Assembly (NCBI GenBank): GCA_964611125.1
Contig: CAZSZO010000001.1
Location: forward strand, 62,001 to 126,000
Origin: JAEUIX01 sp964611125
GTDB taxonomy: Bacteria; Planctomycetota; Phycisphaerae; Phycisphaerales; UBA1924
DNA: 64,000 nucleotides
Direction: 5' to 3'
The notes under the pieces: model-generated
The model's database searches: none
Told to the model about the DNA's origin: nothing
The model's input: the letters and a program-made list of their open reading frames with translations, nothing else
Program-made: the position numbers and the translations under genes
Shown: positions 36,486-44,759 of the stretch, piece after piece
How positions within the stretch are numbered: position 1 is the first letter of the stretch
How the letters are laid out: each line of letters opens with the position of its first letter

Positions 36486-37238
36486 GTGCCAGATCCCGCC
36501 CAGCCCAAGCGCATCGCCGTCATCACCGGAGCCAGCCGCGGCATCGGCAAGGCCATCGCCCTCCGCCTCGCCCGCGAAGGGCGGCACGCGGTGCTCGTCT
36601 CCCGCTCGGCGCCACCGCTGACCGAGGTCAAGGCGGCCATTGAGGCCGCCGGCGGCTCGGCCACTGTCAAGGCGGTGGACGTCGCCGACGGCAAGGCCCT
36701 CAGCGAGTGCCTGGAGGCCGTCGCAGCGGAGTTCGGTCGCCTCGACATCCTCATCAACAACGCGGGGATCACCCGCGACGGGCTGATCCTCCGCATGAGC
36801 GACGAGGACTGGGCCGCGGTGATCCAGACCAACCTCACCGCGGCGTTCGTCGCCTGTCGCACCGCCGCCCGCAGCATGATGCGGGGCCGCTTCGGCCGCA
36901 TCGTGAACATCGCCAGCACCAGCGGCGTGGTCGGCAACGCCGGCCAGAGCAACTACGCCGCGGCCAAGGCCGGGCTCATCGGGCTCACCAAGTCCATCGC
37001 CCGCGAACTCGGCTCCAAGGGGGTCACGGCCAACGTCATCGCCCCGGGGTTCATCACCACCGACATGACCGACCACCTGCCCCAGGAAATCAAGGACAGG
37101 GTGACCAGCGCGATGGCCGTCCCCCGACTCGGCACGCCCGAAGACATCGCCGCCGCGGTCGCCTTCGTCTCGTCCGACGAGGCGGGCTTCCTCACCGGCC
37201 AGACGATCTGCGTCGACGGCGGCCTGACCATGTGCTAA
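36486..37238 (+). CDS. fabG: 3-oxoacyl-ACP reductase
   Basis: NADPH-dependent reductase of the fatty-acid elongation cycle. 250 residues from a GTG start at 36486. This start is set by a strong GGAGG 10 nt upstream; the longer frame from 36417 lacks one. Short-chain dehydrogenase landmarks: cofactor loop TGASRGIGKAIA, NNAG (ILINNAGITRDGLI), catalytic serine in IVNIASTSGVVG, Y-x3-K in NYAAAKAGLIG, and the end motif GQTICVDGGLTMC. The usual next gene acpP is not found in the window. It ends 39 bp before a Fur-family gene. Confidence 0.94.
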   Translation: MPDPAQPKRIAVITGASRGIGKAIALRLAREGRHAVLVSRSAPPLTEVKAAIEAAGGSATVKAVDVADGKALSECLEAVAAEFGRLDILINNAGITRDGLILRMSDEDWAAVIQTNLTAAFVACRTAARSMMRGRFGRIVNIASTSGVVGNAGQSNYAAAKAGLIGLTKSIARELGSKGVTANVIAPGFITTDMTDHLPQEIKDRVTSAMAVPRLGTPEDIAAAVAFVSSDEAGFLTGQTICVDGGLTMC

Positions 37239-37277
37239 TGACCATGTGGTGAACCCCGTCTACTGACCCGAACGGCC

Positions 37278-37928
37278 ATGCCCAAGCCTGCCCGCAAAGC
37301 CGACGCCCGCGCCATCTCGCATCAGCGCGAGGGCTCGCCAGCCGCGGCCGATCAGCCCCAGAAGCGCGACTCCGAAACCGGGCCCCGCGGCGATCCGCAC
37401 GCCTTGCTCAGGCAGGCCGGGCTGCGCGTGACCTCTGTGCGTCTGGGAATCATCCAGGCCCTCGCCGCGGCGGGCGCCGCGCTCGACGCCCAGCAGGTCT
37501 TCGACCGCATCGCCGGGCGCGGGGCGACAGATCGGGTCACGGTCTATCGCACACTCAACACGCTGGTCGATTCCGGCCTGGCCCACCGTGTGGACCCCGG
37601 CGACCGCGTCTTTCGATACAACTTGACCGACCACGGCCGGTGCGAGGGCGAACACCACCAGCACGAGCACGCCCACTTCGTGTGCGATGACTGCGGCCGC
37701 GTCGAGTGCCTCGACGACGCGGAGGTCACCGTGAAGCCCAGGGCCCAACGCTCGCCGGAGCGGCGCTTTCGCGTCCGCCAGCAGGATGTCACGCTGCACG
37801 GCACCTGCGGGCTCTGTGAAAACGCCGCCCAGCCCGTCAAGGCCCCGGCCCCAGCCGCGGTCTCCGGGATCGCGACGCCCGGTCGAAGCCCTCGGCGGCC
37901 AGCCGGTCGCAGCCGGCGCGACGGCTGA
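37278..37928 (+). CDS. Fur-family metal-dependent repressor
   Basis: Regulator of 216 residues with a 40-residue N-terminal extension and a basic C-terminal tail. The winged helix is recognised in LRVTSVRLGIIQALAAAG and VTVYRTLNTLVDSGLAHRV. The metal sites are H-rich EHHQHEHAHFVCDDCGRVEC and the second cysteine pair HGTCGLC, so the structural Cys4 zinc site is complete. Whether it senses iron, zinc (Zur) or another signal cannot be told from the sequence alone; the rich histidine stretch fits zinc or iron. It lies 39 bp after fabG and might be cotranscribed. Confidence 0.85.
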   Translation: MPKPARKADARAISHQREGSPAAADQPQKRDSETGPRGDPHALLRQAGLRVTSVRLGIIQALAAAGAALDAQQVFDRIAGRGATDRVTVYRTLNTLVDSGLAHRVDPGDRVFRYNLTDHGRCEGEHHQHEHAHFVCDDCGRVECLDDAEVTVKPRAQRSPERRFRVRQQDVTLHGTCGLCENAAQPVKAPAPAAVSGIATPGRSPRRPAGRSRRDG

Positions 37929-37955
37929 GCTCAGCAGTCGCCCCCGCCGCCGCCC

Positions 37956-39227
37956 CTAGAAGAAATCCGCCATCCAGGGCGAACCCGCCGGTAAGACCGC
38001 CGCTGCGGAGCTGAGTTGGTCGTCATCACCCTCAAGCAGGCCGGCGAGCATCGCCTGCCGGGGTGACCACAATCCCGTGTAGAGCGGCGCGAGCGCCCGG
38101 ACGTTCAGCCGGATCGGCCGGCCGTGACTCGGCGCCCCGGCCGCCACTCGCCCGCGGCCGCCCTCAATCGTGAGCGTGATCGGGCCGCAATTCCCGTTGA
38201 TGAGCGGGTCCTCGATATCAAGGCCCAGCCTCGCAGACACGCCGGCCGGATAGCCGCGGGCCTCGAGCGCGTTGCGAACGTGCGTGATCCTGGTCATCCA
38301 GTACTCGCGCCGATCGACGCTGTACTTCTGCGTTGGCAGCAGCGCAAGCAGCGGGTGAATCGGCCCGGCCTGGGCCAGGACCCCGTCGTCTCCGATCGTT
38401 GCGAAATCCGCCAGCAGCCCGAGTAGCCGCCGTCCCGCCGCGCTGTGGTCAAAGGCGAGATCGGAAACGAGCAGGTCGAACCGGCCCGACTCCACCTTGC
38501 GGTCCTGAGCGATGAAGAGATAGCCCCGGAGCCCCCCGTTCAGATCATCCCCGACGCGCCCCTCAGAGAAGACGCCCCACCCCTGATAAAGCGTCTCCCG
38601 CCACTTCCGGACCCGCTTCCAGACATACGGCCCGCGTTCGAGCATGCCGTCGAAGCACGCCGCGAAGCGGGCGTAGCACGACCGCACCGCCGGCTCATCG
38701 GCGTCCGTGAGCGCCCGCACCGCCATGGCTCGGTCACGGACGGCCAGTTCCCCCAGCGGGAGGCGAACCCTGAAACAGTGCCCGCCCTGCTCAAACCCCA
38801 CCTGCCGGTAGAGCGTCTGCGTCGAGGCGTAGAGCCCGCTGAGCGGAACGCCCGCTTCCCCGAGCTCCCGCATGGCCCGCTGCATCATGTCCAGGGCCAA
38901 ACCGCGTCCGCGATCCTCAGGCGCCACCGCGACGCCCGCGATGCCGACCATCGGCACGCTCCGCCCGCCGAAGTACTGCCCCATGGGCACTCGAGCGAGG
39001 CACGACCGCGCCAGATCAGTCGCGGGCCCGCCCCCCGCGACGGCCCCGATCGGGCCCCCGCCGCGCTCACGGACCACCCGCATCTCCGCAAGCCCGCACT
39101 CCTTCACCCAGGCTTCCGCCGCGGCGGGCGGCCCAGCAAACGCCAGCGCGATCAGTCTCGCCAGCGCCGGAACATCGGACTCCCCCGGCGGGCCGAAACT
39201 CCGCTCACTCAGGCTGCGGTCCGTCAT
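37956..39227 (-). CDS. Eis-like GNAT acetyltransferase
   Basis: 423-residue N-acetyltransferase. The N-terminal GNAT domain has the acetyl-CoA loop VAVAPEDRGRGLALDMM and the YRQVGFEQGG segment. A second GNAT-like half follows (about 170-300), then a C-terminal SCP2-type domain (IEDPLINGNCGPITLTIEGG). This order is that of Eis/enhanced-intracellular-survival proteins, which acetylate amines or lysines; the substrate is unknown. The ATG at 39227 is preceded by GGAGA at 6 nt, so I prefer it to 39266. It is 39 bp after the next leftward gene. Confidence 0.75.
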   Translation of the reverse strand: MTDRSLSERSFGPPGESDVPALARLIALAFAGPPAAAEAWVKECGLAEMRVVRERGGGPIGAVAGGGPATDLARSCLARVPMGQYFGGRSVPMVGIAGVAVAPEDRGRGLALDMMQRAMRELGEAGVPLSGLYASTQTLYRQVGFEQGGHCFRVRLPLGELAVRDRAMAVRALTDADEPAVRSCYARFAACFDGMLERGPYVWKRVRKWRETLYQGWGVFSEGRVGDDLNGGLRGYLFIAQDRKVESGRFDLLVSDLAFDHSAAGRRLLGLLADFATIGDDGVLAQAGPIHPLLALLPTQKYSVDRREYWMTRITHVRNALEARGYPAGVSARLGLDIEDPLINGNCGPITLTIEGGRGRVAAGAPSHGRPIRLNVRALAPLYTGLWSPRQAMLAGLLEGDDDQLSSAAAVLPAGSPWMADFF

Positions 39228-39266
39228 GCCGTGTCTCCACTTTGCGTGCGCCCAGTCCAACCTCAA

Positions 39267-39788
39267 TCACGGGTGCAGGAAGCTCAGGTGCAGCTCGGCA
39301 TGCCGCAAGTGCAGCTGAATCCACTCTTCCAGGCTCAGCTTCCCCAGCAGGGGGCTGTCGTGCGGGGGAACCTCGCCGGCCTTGAGCCTGGCCAGGCCTC
39401 GCTTGAGGCGCATCGCGCCTTCCTCGGTCGGGATGTCCGGATTGCCGCCGATCTTCTCCATCATCGACTTGGGCAGGCTGATCCCAGGCTTCATGCCATC
39501 GCGCAGCATGCCGCGCTTCATGAAGTTCGTACCGATGAACCGCATCAGCCAGGGTACCTTGAAGGGAAAACCCTGGTAGCTCATCTCGATCCACTTCGCC
39601 AGGTGCCCCATCGACTGGCCCGCCGTCCAGTTGCCGACACGCCCGAGTCGGCCGGCCTTGTCCGCCGCGACGATGCGGTCGATCTCGACCGCCAGATCGG
39701 GGATGGAGTGGAACCGCAGCTGCCGCCGACCCGCGACCGTCTTGGTGTTGATGGGCTTCTTGACCTTGTCTTTCGCCGCCTTTGCCAT
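39267..39788 (-). CDS. DinB-like DUF1569 protein
   Basis: 173 residues with AGGAAG before the ATG. The sequence has the four-helix DinB-like pattern of DUF1569 proteins: NWTAGQSMGHLAKWIEMSYQG with the first histidine, and a C-terminal helix with W-I-Q-L-H-L-R-H-A-E-L-H, whose histidines could bind a metal. A basic N-terminus (MAKAAKDKVKKP) precedes it. Function is not known for this family; some relatives act in thiol-dependent reactions. It is cotranscribed with the acetyltransferase downstream. Confidence 0.65.
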   Translation of the reverse strand: MAKAAKDKVKKPINTKTVAGRRQLRFHSIPDLAVEIDRIVAADKAGRLGRVGNWTAGQSMGHLAKWIEMSYQGFPFKVPWLMRFIGTNFMKRGMLRDGMKPGISLPKSMMEKIGGNPDIPTEEGAMRLKRGLARLKAGEVPPHDSPLLGKLSLEEWIQLHLRHAELHLSFLHP

Positions 39789-39870
39789 GTGAGCTTCCTG
39801 CTGCGCGCAGCCGACCGCCGCGCGTTCTCGCGATGATATCACCCGCGCCCAAGCTCGCGACGCAAGGCCG

Positions 39871-40716
39871 CTAGAACGTGAAGCGGAAGCCGATGCCCAC
39901 CTCGAAGTCAAGCTCCGCCCGCTGGTTCACGTCGTTGTAGATCGGGAACTGGGCCATGACCTCGAAGGCGTACTCATACCCCTCGTACATCAATCCCGGC
40001 GACCAGCGCAGCTCGATGTCTCCGTTGGTCTCGTAGATCCCGTTGAGCTCCGCCGTGACATACCAGGCCCCGCGCGAGTCGGCCCGGAACGCGTCCGGGA
40101 TGATGCGGTAGAGATACGCAGTATTGAACCGCAGCGCATCGGCCGGACCCTGCCCGCCGCCGGTGTTGTCGAACCCGTCGCCCTCCGACCCGGTGTTCAC
40201 CGAGTAGATCAGGTCCTGGTTGAAGCCGTGCCGCCCCCGCACCATGGTGACGACCACCCCTGCATGCGGGTTGACGTTCCCGGTGCTGAAGTCGCGGTCG
40301 TCGCCGCTGGGCACACGGGCCCCGCCCATGAACGCCATCCGCAGCGTGTCGATCCCGCCCGAATCCTCCTTGAAGAACCGCCACTTCAGCATCAGGTCGA
40401 TGTCGTCGACGCCCTTGTCGTTCTTGGCGACGCCCGTCGCGGCGTCCACGCTCCGCTCGAGCCCCGGAACCACATCAAGCGAAAGCGACAGCCCGCGGGC
40501 CAGCCCGGTCTGCACCGACGTGTTGAACTTGTACTGACGCGTTGAACTGCTGTTGTCGACGGGGTTGAACCCATACTCGGCGATGAAGAACTGCGGCCGG
40601 ACGATCGTGATGCCAGGCGAGGGCATGGTGGCCGCCTGGGTGTACATGGCCTCCTGGGCCTGGGCCGTTCCAGCCAGGCCCAGGGCCAGGAGCGCGCTCA
40701 AAAAGCGGGCGTGCAT
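39871..40716 (-). CDS. Outer-membrane beta-barrel transporter-like protein (PF13557-like)
   Basis: 281 residues: signal peptide to AQAQ (residue 20), then a series of alternating amphipathic strands ending in a C-terminal phenylalanine (GIGFRFTF), typical of an outer-membrane barrel. The strand patterns (QYKFNTSVQTGLARGLSLSL, LMLKWRFF, PSGDDRDFSTGNVNPHAGVV) resemble proteins annotated as transporters of the phenol meta-pathway type. It follows an HMA-domain lipoprotein and a Cys-rich exported protein on the same strand, so it may take part in metal handling; substrate unknown. A cut-off relative lies at 29711-29932. Confidence 0.65.
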   Translation of the reverse strand: MHARFLSALLALGLAGTAQAQEAMYTQAATMPSPGITIVRPQFFIAEYGFNPVDNSSSTRQYKFNTSVQTGLARGLSLSLDVVPGLERSVDAATGVAKNDKGVDDIDLMLKWRFFKEDSGGIDTLRMAFMGGARVPSGDDRDFSTGNVNPHAGVVVTMVRGRHGFNQDLIYSVNTGSEGDGFDNTGGGQGPADALRFNTAYLYRIIPDAFRADSRGAWYVTAELNGIYETNGDIELRWSPGLMYEGYEYAFEVMAQFPIYNDVNQRAELDFEVGIGFRFTF

Positions 40717-40784
40717 GGTGCCTCCTTGTCGGTCGTGTTGGTTCTGATCTTGAAGCGGAGCTGGCGAGCGCGAGCCCCGAGGGC

Positions 40785-41195
40785 CTACCGCTCGACCTTA
40801 ACGAGGGTGAAGCCTGCATCCTCGACCGCCTCGCCCAGCCGCGCTGGCGAGGGATGAGAGCCCTTGCTGGACAGCCCAAGGGTGACTTTGCCCACCGACA
40901 GGTCAACTTTTACTGACTCCACCCCGCGCACCCGCTCCAGCTGGCGATCAATGTTCGAAGCGCACAGGGGGCAGCCAAGCCCATTCACCCAGAGCACCAC
41001 CCTGTCGGCAGCGATGGGTTCGGGGCTCTTGGCGGCCTCGATGTCGGCCTGCGAGACTTCGTGGTTGATGAAGTTCTCCTCGTACTCGGGAGAGGTGTTG
41101 GAAGGGGCTGACGAGCACGCCCCCACGCCAGAAGTCAGGGCGATGGCGCCGGCGAGGAGGGCGGAACGACAGAAGCGGTGGAGGAACTGGTGCAT
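40785..41195 (-). CDS. Lipoprotein with heavy-metal-associated (HMA) domain
   Basis: 136 residues. A lipoprotein signal with C27 (SGVGACSS) and an acidic linker are followed by an HMA ferredoxin-fold domain (65-136) with the metal motif GLGCPLCAS (C75, C78) and the ending VEDAGFTLVKV. It would hold a soft metal such as Cu(I) or Hg(II) in the periplasm. The usual GMTC-type site is here GLGCPLC. It sits between a Cys-rich exported protein and an outer-membrane protein gene, forming a small metal-related set. Confidence 0.75.
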   Translation of the reverse strand: MHQFLHRFCRSALLAGAIALTSGVGACSSAPSNTSPEYEENFINHEVSQADIEAAKSPEPIAADRVVLWVNGLGCPLCASNIDRQLERVRGVESVKVDLSVGKVTLGLSSKGSHPSPARLGEAVEDAGFTLVKVER

Positions 41196-41318
41196 GGTGA
41201 TAGTCCGTACTCGCCCCGCAGCCCGGGGGCGGCGAGGCGATGAGTGCTGGTGAAGGAACAAGGCGGTTTGCAACGAGACGATGCGCTCGGCGCGCAGTGA
41301 TGGGGCCAAGCCCGTCCG

Positions 41319-41738
41319 CTAGGTCAACCGCAGGCAGAAAAAGGCCAGCCGCTCCGAGACGCTCAGCCGGCCCATCGGCGCATCCACGCCCACCGCCTCA
41401 ACCACGGCCGGCTGGCGCGGCGTCATCGCGATCAGCGGTCCATCACCGAGGAGCAGCGCGATGAGCAGCCCGGAATGGCTCCGCGGGGGGGGTGACGAAG
41501 GGAGCGGGTCGCGCGACGGCGACCGGCTCGGACCGCAGCAGCCGCACACCCCGCTGGCGCAGCACGGGCAGGCGTTGGCCTCATCGGCCTCGTCGGCCTC
41601 ACTGGCGCTCGCGCCCGGAGCCGTCACAGCGCACGGGCCAGCCGCCAGGGCTCCCGGAGAGGCGCCCTGCGCCCAGCCCGCGCCCACCGGGGCGATGGCC
41701 GCGAGCAGAATCAGGATGGCGGCGAGCCAGCGTGGCAT
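41319..41738 (-). CDS. Small exported Cys-rich protein
   Basis: 139 residues: signal peptide (1-24, LAAILILLAAIAPVGAGWAQ), acidic stretch, then a tight cysteine cluster CPCCASGVCGCC (seven cysteines including C36), a Ser/Pro-rich linker, a hydrophobic segment (GLLIALLLGDGPLIAM) and a short tail. It is likely a metal-binding periplasmic protein. Its layout parallels the protein at 26275-26727 near czcC. It is first in a leftward set with the HMA lipoprotein and an outer-membrane protein. Confidence 0.55.
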   Translation of the reverse strand: MPRWLAAILILLAAIAPVGAGWAQGASPGALAAGPCAVTAPGASASEADEADEANACPCCASGVCGCCGPSRSPSRDPLPSSPPPRSHSGLLIALLLGDGPLIAMTPRQPAVVEAVGVDAPMGRLSVSERLAFFCLRLT

Positions 41739-41831
41739 GATTACATCTTCGGTCCGACCCTACGGGCGGTCAAGCTGGCGACACCCCGATCCGCCCCCGA
41801 ACAACGACCCCAGGAGCGGCCCGCCCGCCTG

Positions 41832-42975
41832 TCACGACTTCGCCGCGGCCCGCTCGGCCTCTTCGCGCCGCCGGCGCCGCAGCTCGGCGTCGATAAACGG
41901 CTGCAATTCGCCGTCCAGCACACGCTGCACGTCGCCGCTTTCGTGCGCCGTTCGGTGGTCCTTCACGCGCGAGTCGTACACCACGTACGAGCGGATCTGG
42001 GTGCCCCACCCTTGCTCAAGCGAACCCCCGCTCGCCGCAGCGATCTCCTTCTCGCGCTTCTCTTCAGCCATCTGCTCCAGCTTGGCCTGCAGCACCGCCA
42101 GGGCCTGGCTGCGGTTCTGCGGCTGGTCGCGGTAGGTGCTGGCGACGATCTGGATCCCCGTGGGAATGTGCGTGACGCGCACAGCGGACGCGACCTTGTT
42201 CACGTTCTGCCCGCCCGGACCTCGGGCCCGCACAAAGGCCTCGATGATCAGGTCCTTGTCGGGGATGGTGACCGACGCCTCCTCGAACTCGGGGATGACA
42301 TCGACAGTCGCGAAGCTCGTCATCCGCTTGCCCTGAGCGTTGAAGGGCGAGACGCGGGCCAGGCGGTGCGTGCCGCGCTCGCACTTGAGGTAGCCGAAGG
42401 CGTACGGGCCCGAGACTTTCAGCGTGACGCTGTCGATCCCCACTTCCGAGCCGAAGCCGCGGTCCATCTCCTCGATCTTGAAGTTGGTCCGCTCGAGGTA
42501 GTTGAGGTACATGCGGAAGAGCATCTCCGCCCAGTCGTTGGCCTCGGTGCCGCCCACGCCGGCTGAGATGGTCACGAAGCAGTTGCGATAGTCGTGCCTG
42601 CCCGACATCAGCGAGCGGAGCTCGACGCGGTCGATCTCGGTCTGCAGGGTGAACAGGATCGTGTCGGCTTCGCCGAGCAGGTCCTTGTCGGGCATGCCCG
42701 GCGGGCCAGACTCGCGGGCCATATCGAACGCCGCCCGGGCGTCTTCAAGCCGCTTGGCCGCCGCCTCCAGCGGGTCGAGCTGGTTGTTGATGTTCTTAAG
42801 CTCCGCCACGAATCGGTTGGCCAGGGCCTGGTTGTTCCAGAACTCCGGGGCCTCCATCTTGGCCTTGATCTCGGCCAGACGGGCGATCTTGGCGGGATAG
42901 TTAAAGCGAGTCGCGGATCGTCAAGATCCGCGCCTCAAGACCGGCGATCACGGGTTGATGGGCGTCAAAGTGCAT
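41832..42975 (-). CDS. prfB: Peptide chain release factor 2, made by programmed +1 frameshift
   Basis: Terminates translation at UGA and UAA. The first 24 codons (MHFDAHQPVIAGLEARILTI then RDSL) end at TAA (42903-42901); the rest continues in the +1 frame as NYPAKIARLAEIKAK-MEAPEFW, giving 380 residues in all. The joined sequence matches the RF2 N-terminus across the junction, and the downstream frame is closed by a stop at 42921, so the shift is needed. SPF (RVSPFNAQGKR) and GGQ (ARGPGGQNVNK) motifs are present. The slip site is CTT TAA C rather than the usual CTT TGA C, no AGGGGG element is seen upstream, and a hairpin lies there instead. Confidence 0.93.
42900..42906 (-). promoter_or_regulatory. 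prfB +1 frameshift site CTTTAAC
   Basis: The 7 nt read CTT TAA C on the coding strand. Slipping one base joins Leu to Asn (AAC) and restores the RF2 frame. TAA is read by both RF1 and RF2, unlike the usual TGA. Confidence 0.85.
42912..42932 (-). promoter_or_regulatory. Hairpin 5 nt upstream of the prfB slip site
   Basis: CGCGGATC and GATCCGCG form a perfect 8-bp stem around a 5-nt loop in the mRNA, ending 5 nt before the CTT codon. It occupies the place where an SD-like stimulator normally lies. Confidence 0.5.
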
Positions 42976-43204
42976 GGTCTGAGGATAGCTCCAGGGTTGG
43001 CGGCCGCGGATGGACGATTTCTCCAAGGTTGCACGGGCCTCCGGCCGGCGCCCGCGCGGCCCGGCTCGGGTCACTCTTCGGGCCCCACTTCGGGCCACGC
43101 CTTGGGAAGGGGCGCCGGATGAGCCCTACTATCGGCCAACTCTTTCGAGAACGCTGAGACCCGGCCCTGATGCGGCCGGAATGGGTTCTGTAAGGCCTTT
43201 CACG

Positions 43205-44221
43205 ATGACCACCACCGCCGTCCGTCAGATCCAGTTCCGCGAGGCCATTCGCGAGGCCATGTCCGAGGAGATGCGCCGCGATGACCGGATCTTCCTCATG
43301 GGTGAGGAAGTCGCCCAATACAACGGCGCCTACAAGGTCTCGCAGGGCATGCTCGATGAGTTCGGCCCGCAGCGGATCATCGACGCCCCCATCTCCGAGA
43401 ACGGCTTCGCCGGCCTCGCCGTGGGCGCCGCGATGTACGGTCTGCGGCCCATCATCGAGTTCATGAGCTGGTCGTTCTCGCTCGTCGCCGCCGACCAGCT
43501 CCTCAACAACGTCCCCAAGATGCTCTACATGTCCGGCGGCCAGTGGGGCTGCCCGGTGGTCTTCCGCGGAAACAACGGCGCCGGCGGCCAGCTCGGCTCC
43601 ACCCACTCGTGGACCGTCGAGTCCATGTACGCCACCGTCCCCGGCCTAAAGATCGCCATTCCCAGCAACCCCTACGACGCCAAGGGACTGCTCAAGACCG
43701 CCATCCGCGATGAGGACCCCGTCTTCTTCCTCGAGAGCGAGCGCATGCTCAGCGAAAAGGGCGACGTCCCCGAGGAGGAGTACCTCATCCCCTTCGGCCA
43801 GGCCGAGCTCCGTAACGGCTCCTGGAACGGCGAGGGCCCCGCCCCCGACTGCACGCTGGTGAGCTTCGGCCGCCCGGTCAACTTCTGCCTCGAGGCCGCC
43901 AGGGAGCTCGAAGCCGAGGGGATCAACACCCACGTCCTCGACATGCGCACCGTCCGCCCCCTCGACAGCGAGTCGATCGTCCGCTCCCTGAAGATGAGCG
44001 GCCGGATCGTGGTTGTCGATCAGTGCTGGCCCTTCGCCAGCATCGCCAGCGAGGTGATCACCCAGGTCGTCGAGAAGGCCTTCGACTACCTCGACCACCA
44101 ACCCATCCGCGTCAATACCGATGACGTGCCAACCCCGTACGCCAAGCACCTGGAGGCGGAGTATCTGCCCCACAAGGGCAAGATCATCAGGGCGGTGAAG
44201 AGTTCACTGCAGAGGCTGTGA
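43205..44221 (+). CDS. pdhB: Pyruvate dehydrogenase E1 component, beta subunit
   Basis: Part of the thiamine-diphosphate E1 enzyme that decarboxylates pyruvate. 338 residues. Landmarks: IRVLMGEEV-like RIFLMGEEVAQYNGAYKV, the ThDP-contact glutamate in DAPISENGFAGLAVGAA, EFMSWSFSLVAADQLLN, FRGNNGAGGQLGSTHSW, and the C-terminal DLRTV-like HVLDMRTVRPLDSESI. The E1-alpha gene is not adjacent; prfB is divergent on the left. A 94-codon unknown gene and then the E2 gene follow. AAGG lies a little upstream of the ATG. Confidence 0.93.
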   Translation: MTTTAVRQIQFREAIREAMSEEMRRDDRIFLMGEEVAQYNGAYKVSQGMLDEFGPQRIIDAPISENGFAGLAVGAAMYGLRPIIEFMSWSFSLVAADQLLNNVPKMLYMSGGQWGCPVVFRGNNGAGGQLGSTHSWTVESMYATVPGLKIAIPSNPYDAKGLLKTAIRDEDPVFFLESERMLSEKGDVPEEEYLIPFGQAELRNGSWNGEGPAPDCTLVSFGRPVNFCLEAARELEAEGINTHVLDMRTVRPLDSESIVRSLKMSGRIVVVDQCWPFASIASEVITQVVEKAFDYLDHQPIRVNTDDVPTPYAKHLEAEYLPHKGKIIRAVKSSLQRL

Positions 44222-44251
44222 CATTTCGGTCGTGCACCCACGGGAGCACCC

Positions 44252-44536
44252 ATGGACGCCAATGCCGTACGGAGCTTCGTAAACGAACACCCTCAGGGTG
44301 TGCGGATCAAGATGGTGGATGGCACGGTCTACAACATGCCGCATCGGGACTACGTGTGGTTCACGCCCGGCTTCGGTCAGCCCGAAGGCCGGGTTGGACG
44401 CCTCGCGACGTCATTCTGGCTCTACGACGCAGCTGCCGACGCGAACCTTCTGGTGAATGCACTCCTGGTGACCGACCTGGCCCCTCTCAAGCGATCAACA
44501 AAGGGCAAGGGCAGGAAGCGCAAGGGCGCAGCATGA
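44252..44536 (+). CDS. Small unknown protein inserted between pdhB and pdhC
   Basis: 94 residues beginning MDANAVRSFVNEHPQG. It has the pattern of a short family common in planctomycetes (N-terminal helix, then I-K-M-x-DG-x-x-Y-x-M-P-H-x-DYVWF), recognised by pattern only. The C-terminus is Lys-rich (STKGKGRKRKG). No catalytic motif is visible. It starts 30 nt after pdhB, in the same direction, and is followed by 223 bp without a gene before pdhC. It is probably cotranscribed; a link to the dehydrogenase is not shown. Confidence 0.6.
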   Translation: MDANAVRSFVNEHPQGVRIKMVDGTVYNMPHRDYVWFTPGFGQPEGRVGRLATSFWLYDAAADANLLVNALLVTDLAPLKRSTKGKGRKRKGAA

Positions 44537-44759
44537 GCACGCCCCGCAGCAACCTGGACGTTCGTCGTGAATGCGCGGAGTGGTCATGGCGATGCCGCCA
44601 TGGTTCCCTCCGACATGCTGGCCAAAATCTCCTCGCGGCCACTCACCGGATACTGGCCGTTCCTTTCTGATGACGCCCTCCACGCGGCGTCGAGCCGCCC
44701 CGCCTTCCTGCACGGCTGACCGACCTCCGACTCATCGCGATTCCAAGGACGATTTCCCC

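Noticed and set aside
41832..42857. prfB as a simple 341-codon gene starting at MEAPEFW
   Set aside because: It would lack the first conserved RF2 segment; the upstream frame with CTT TAA C restores the family N-terminus exactly.
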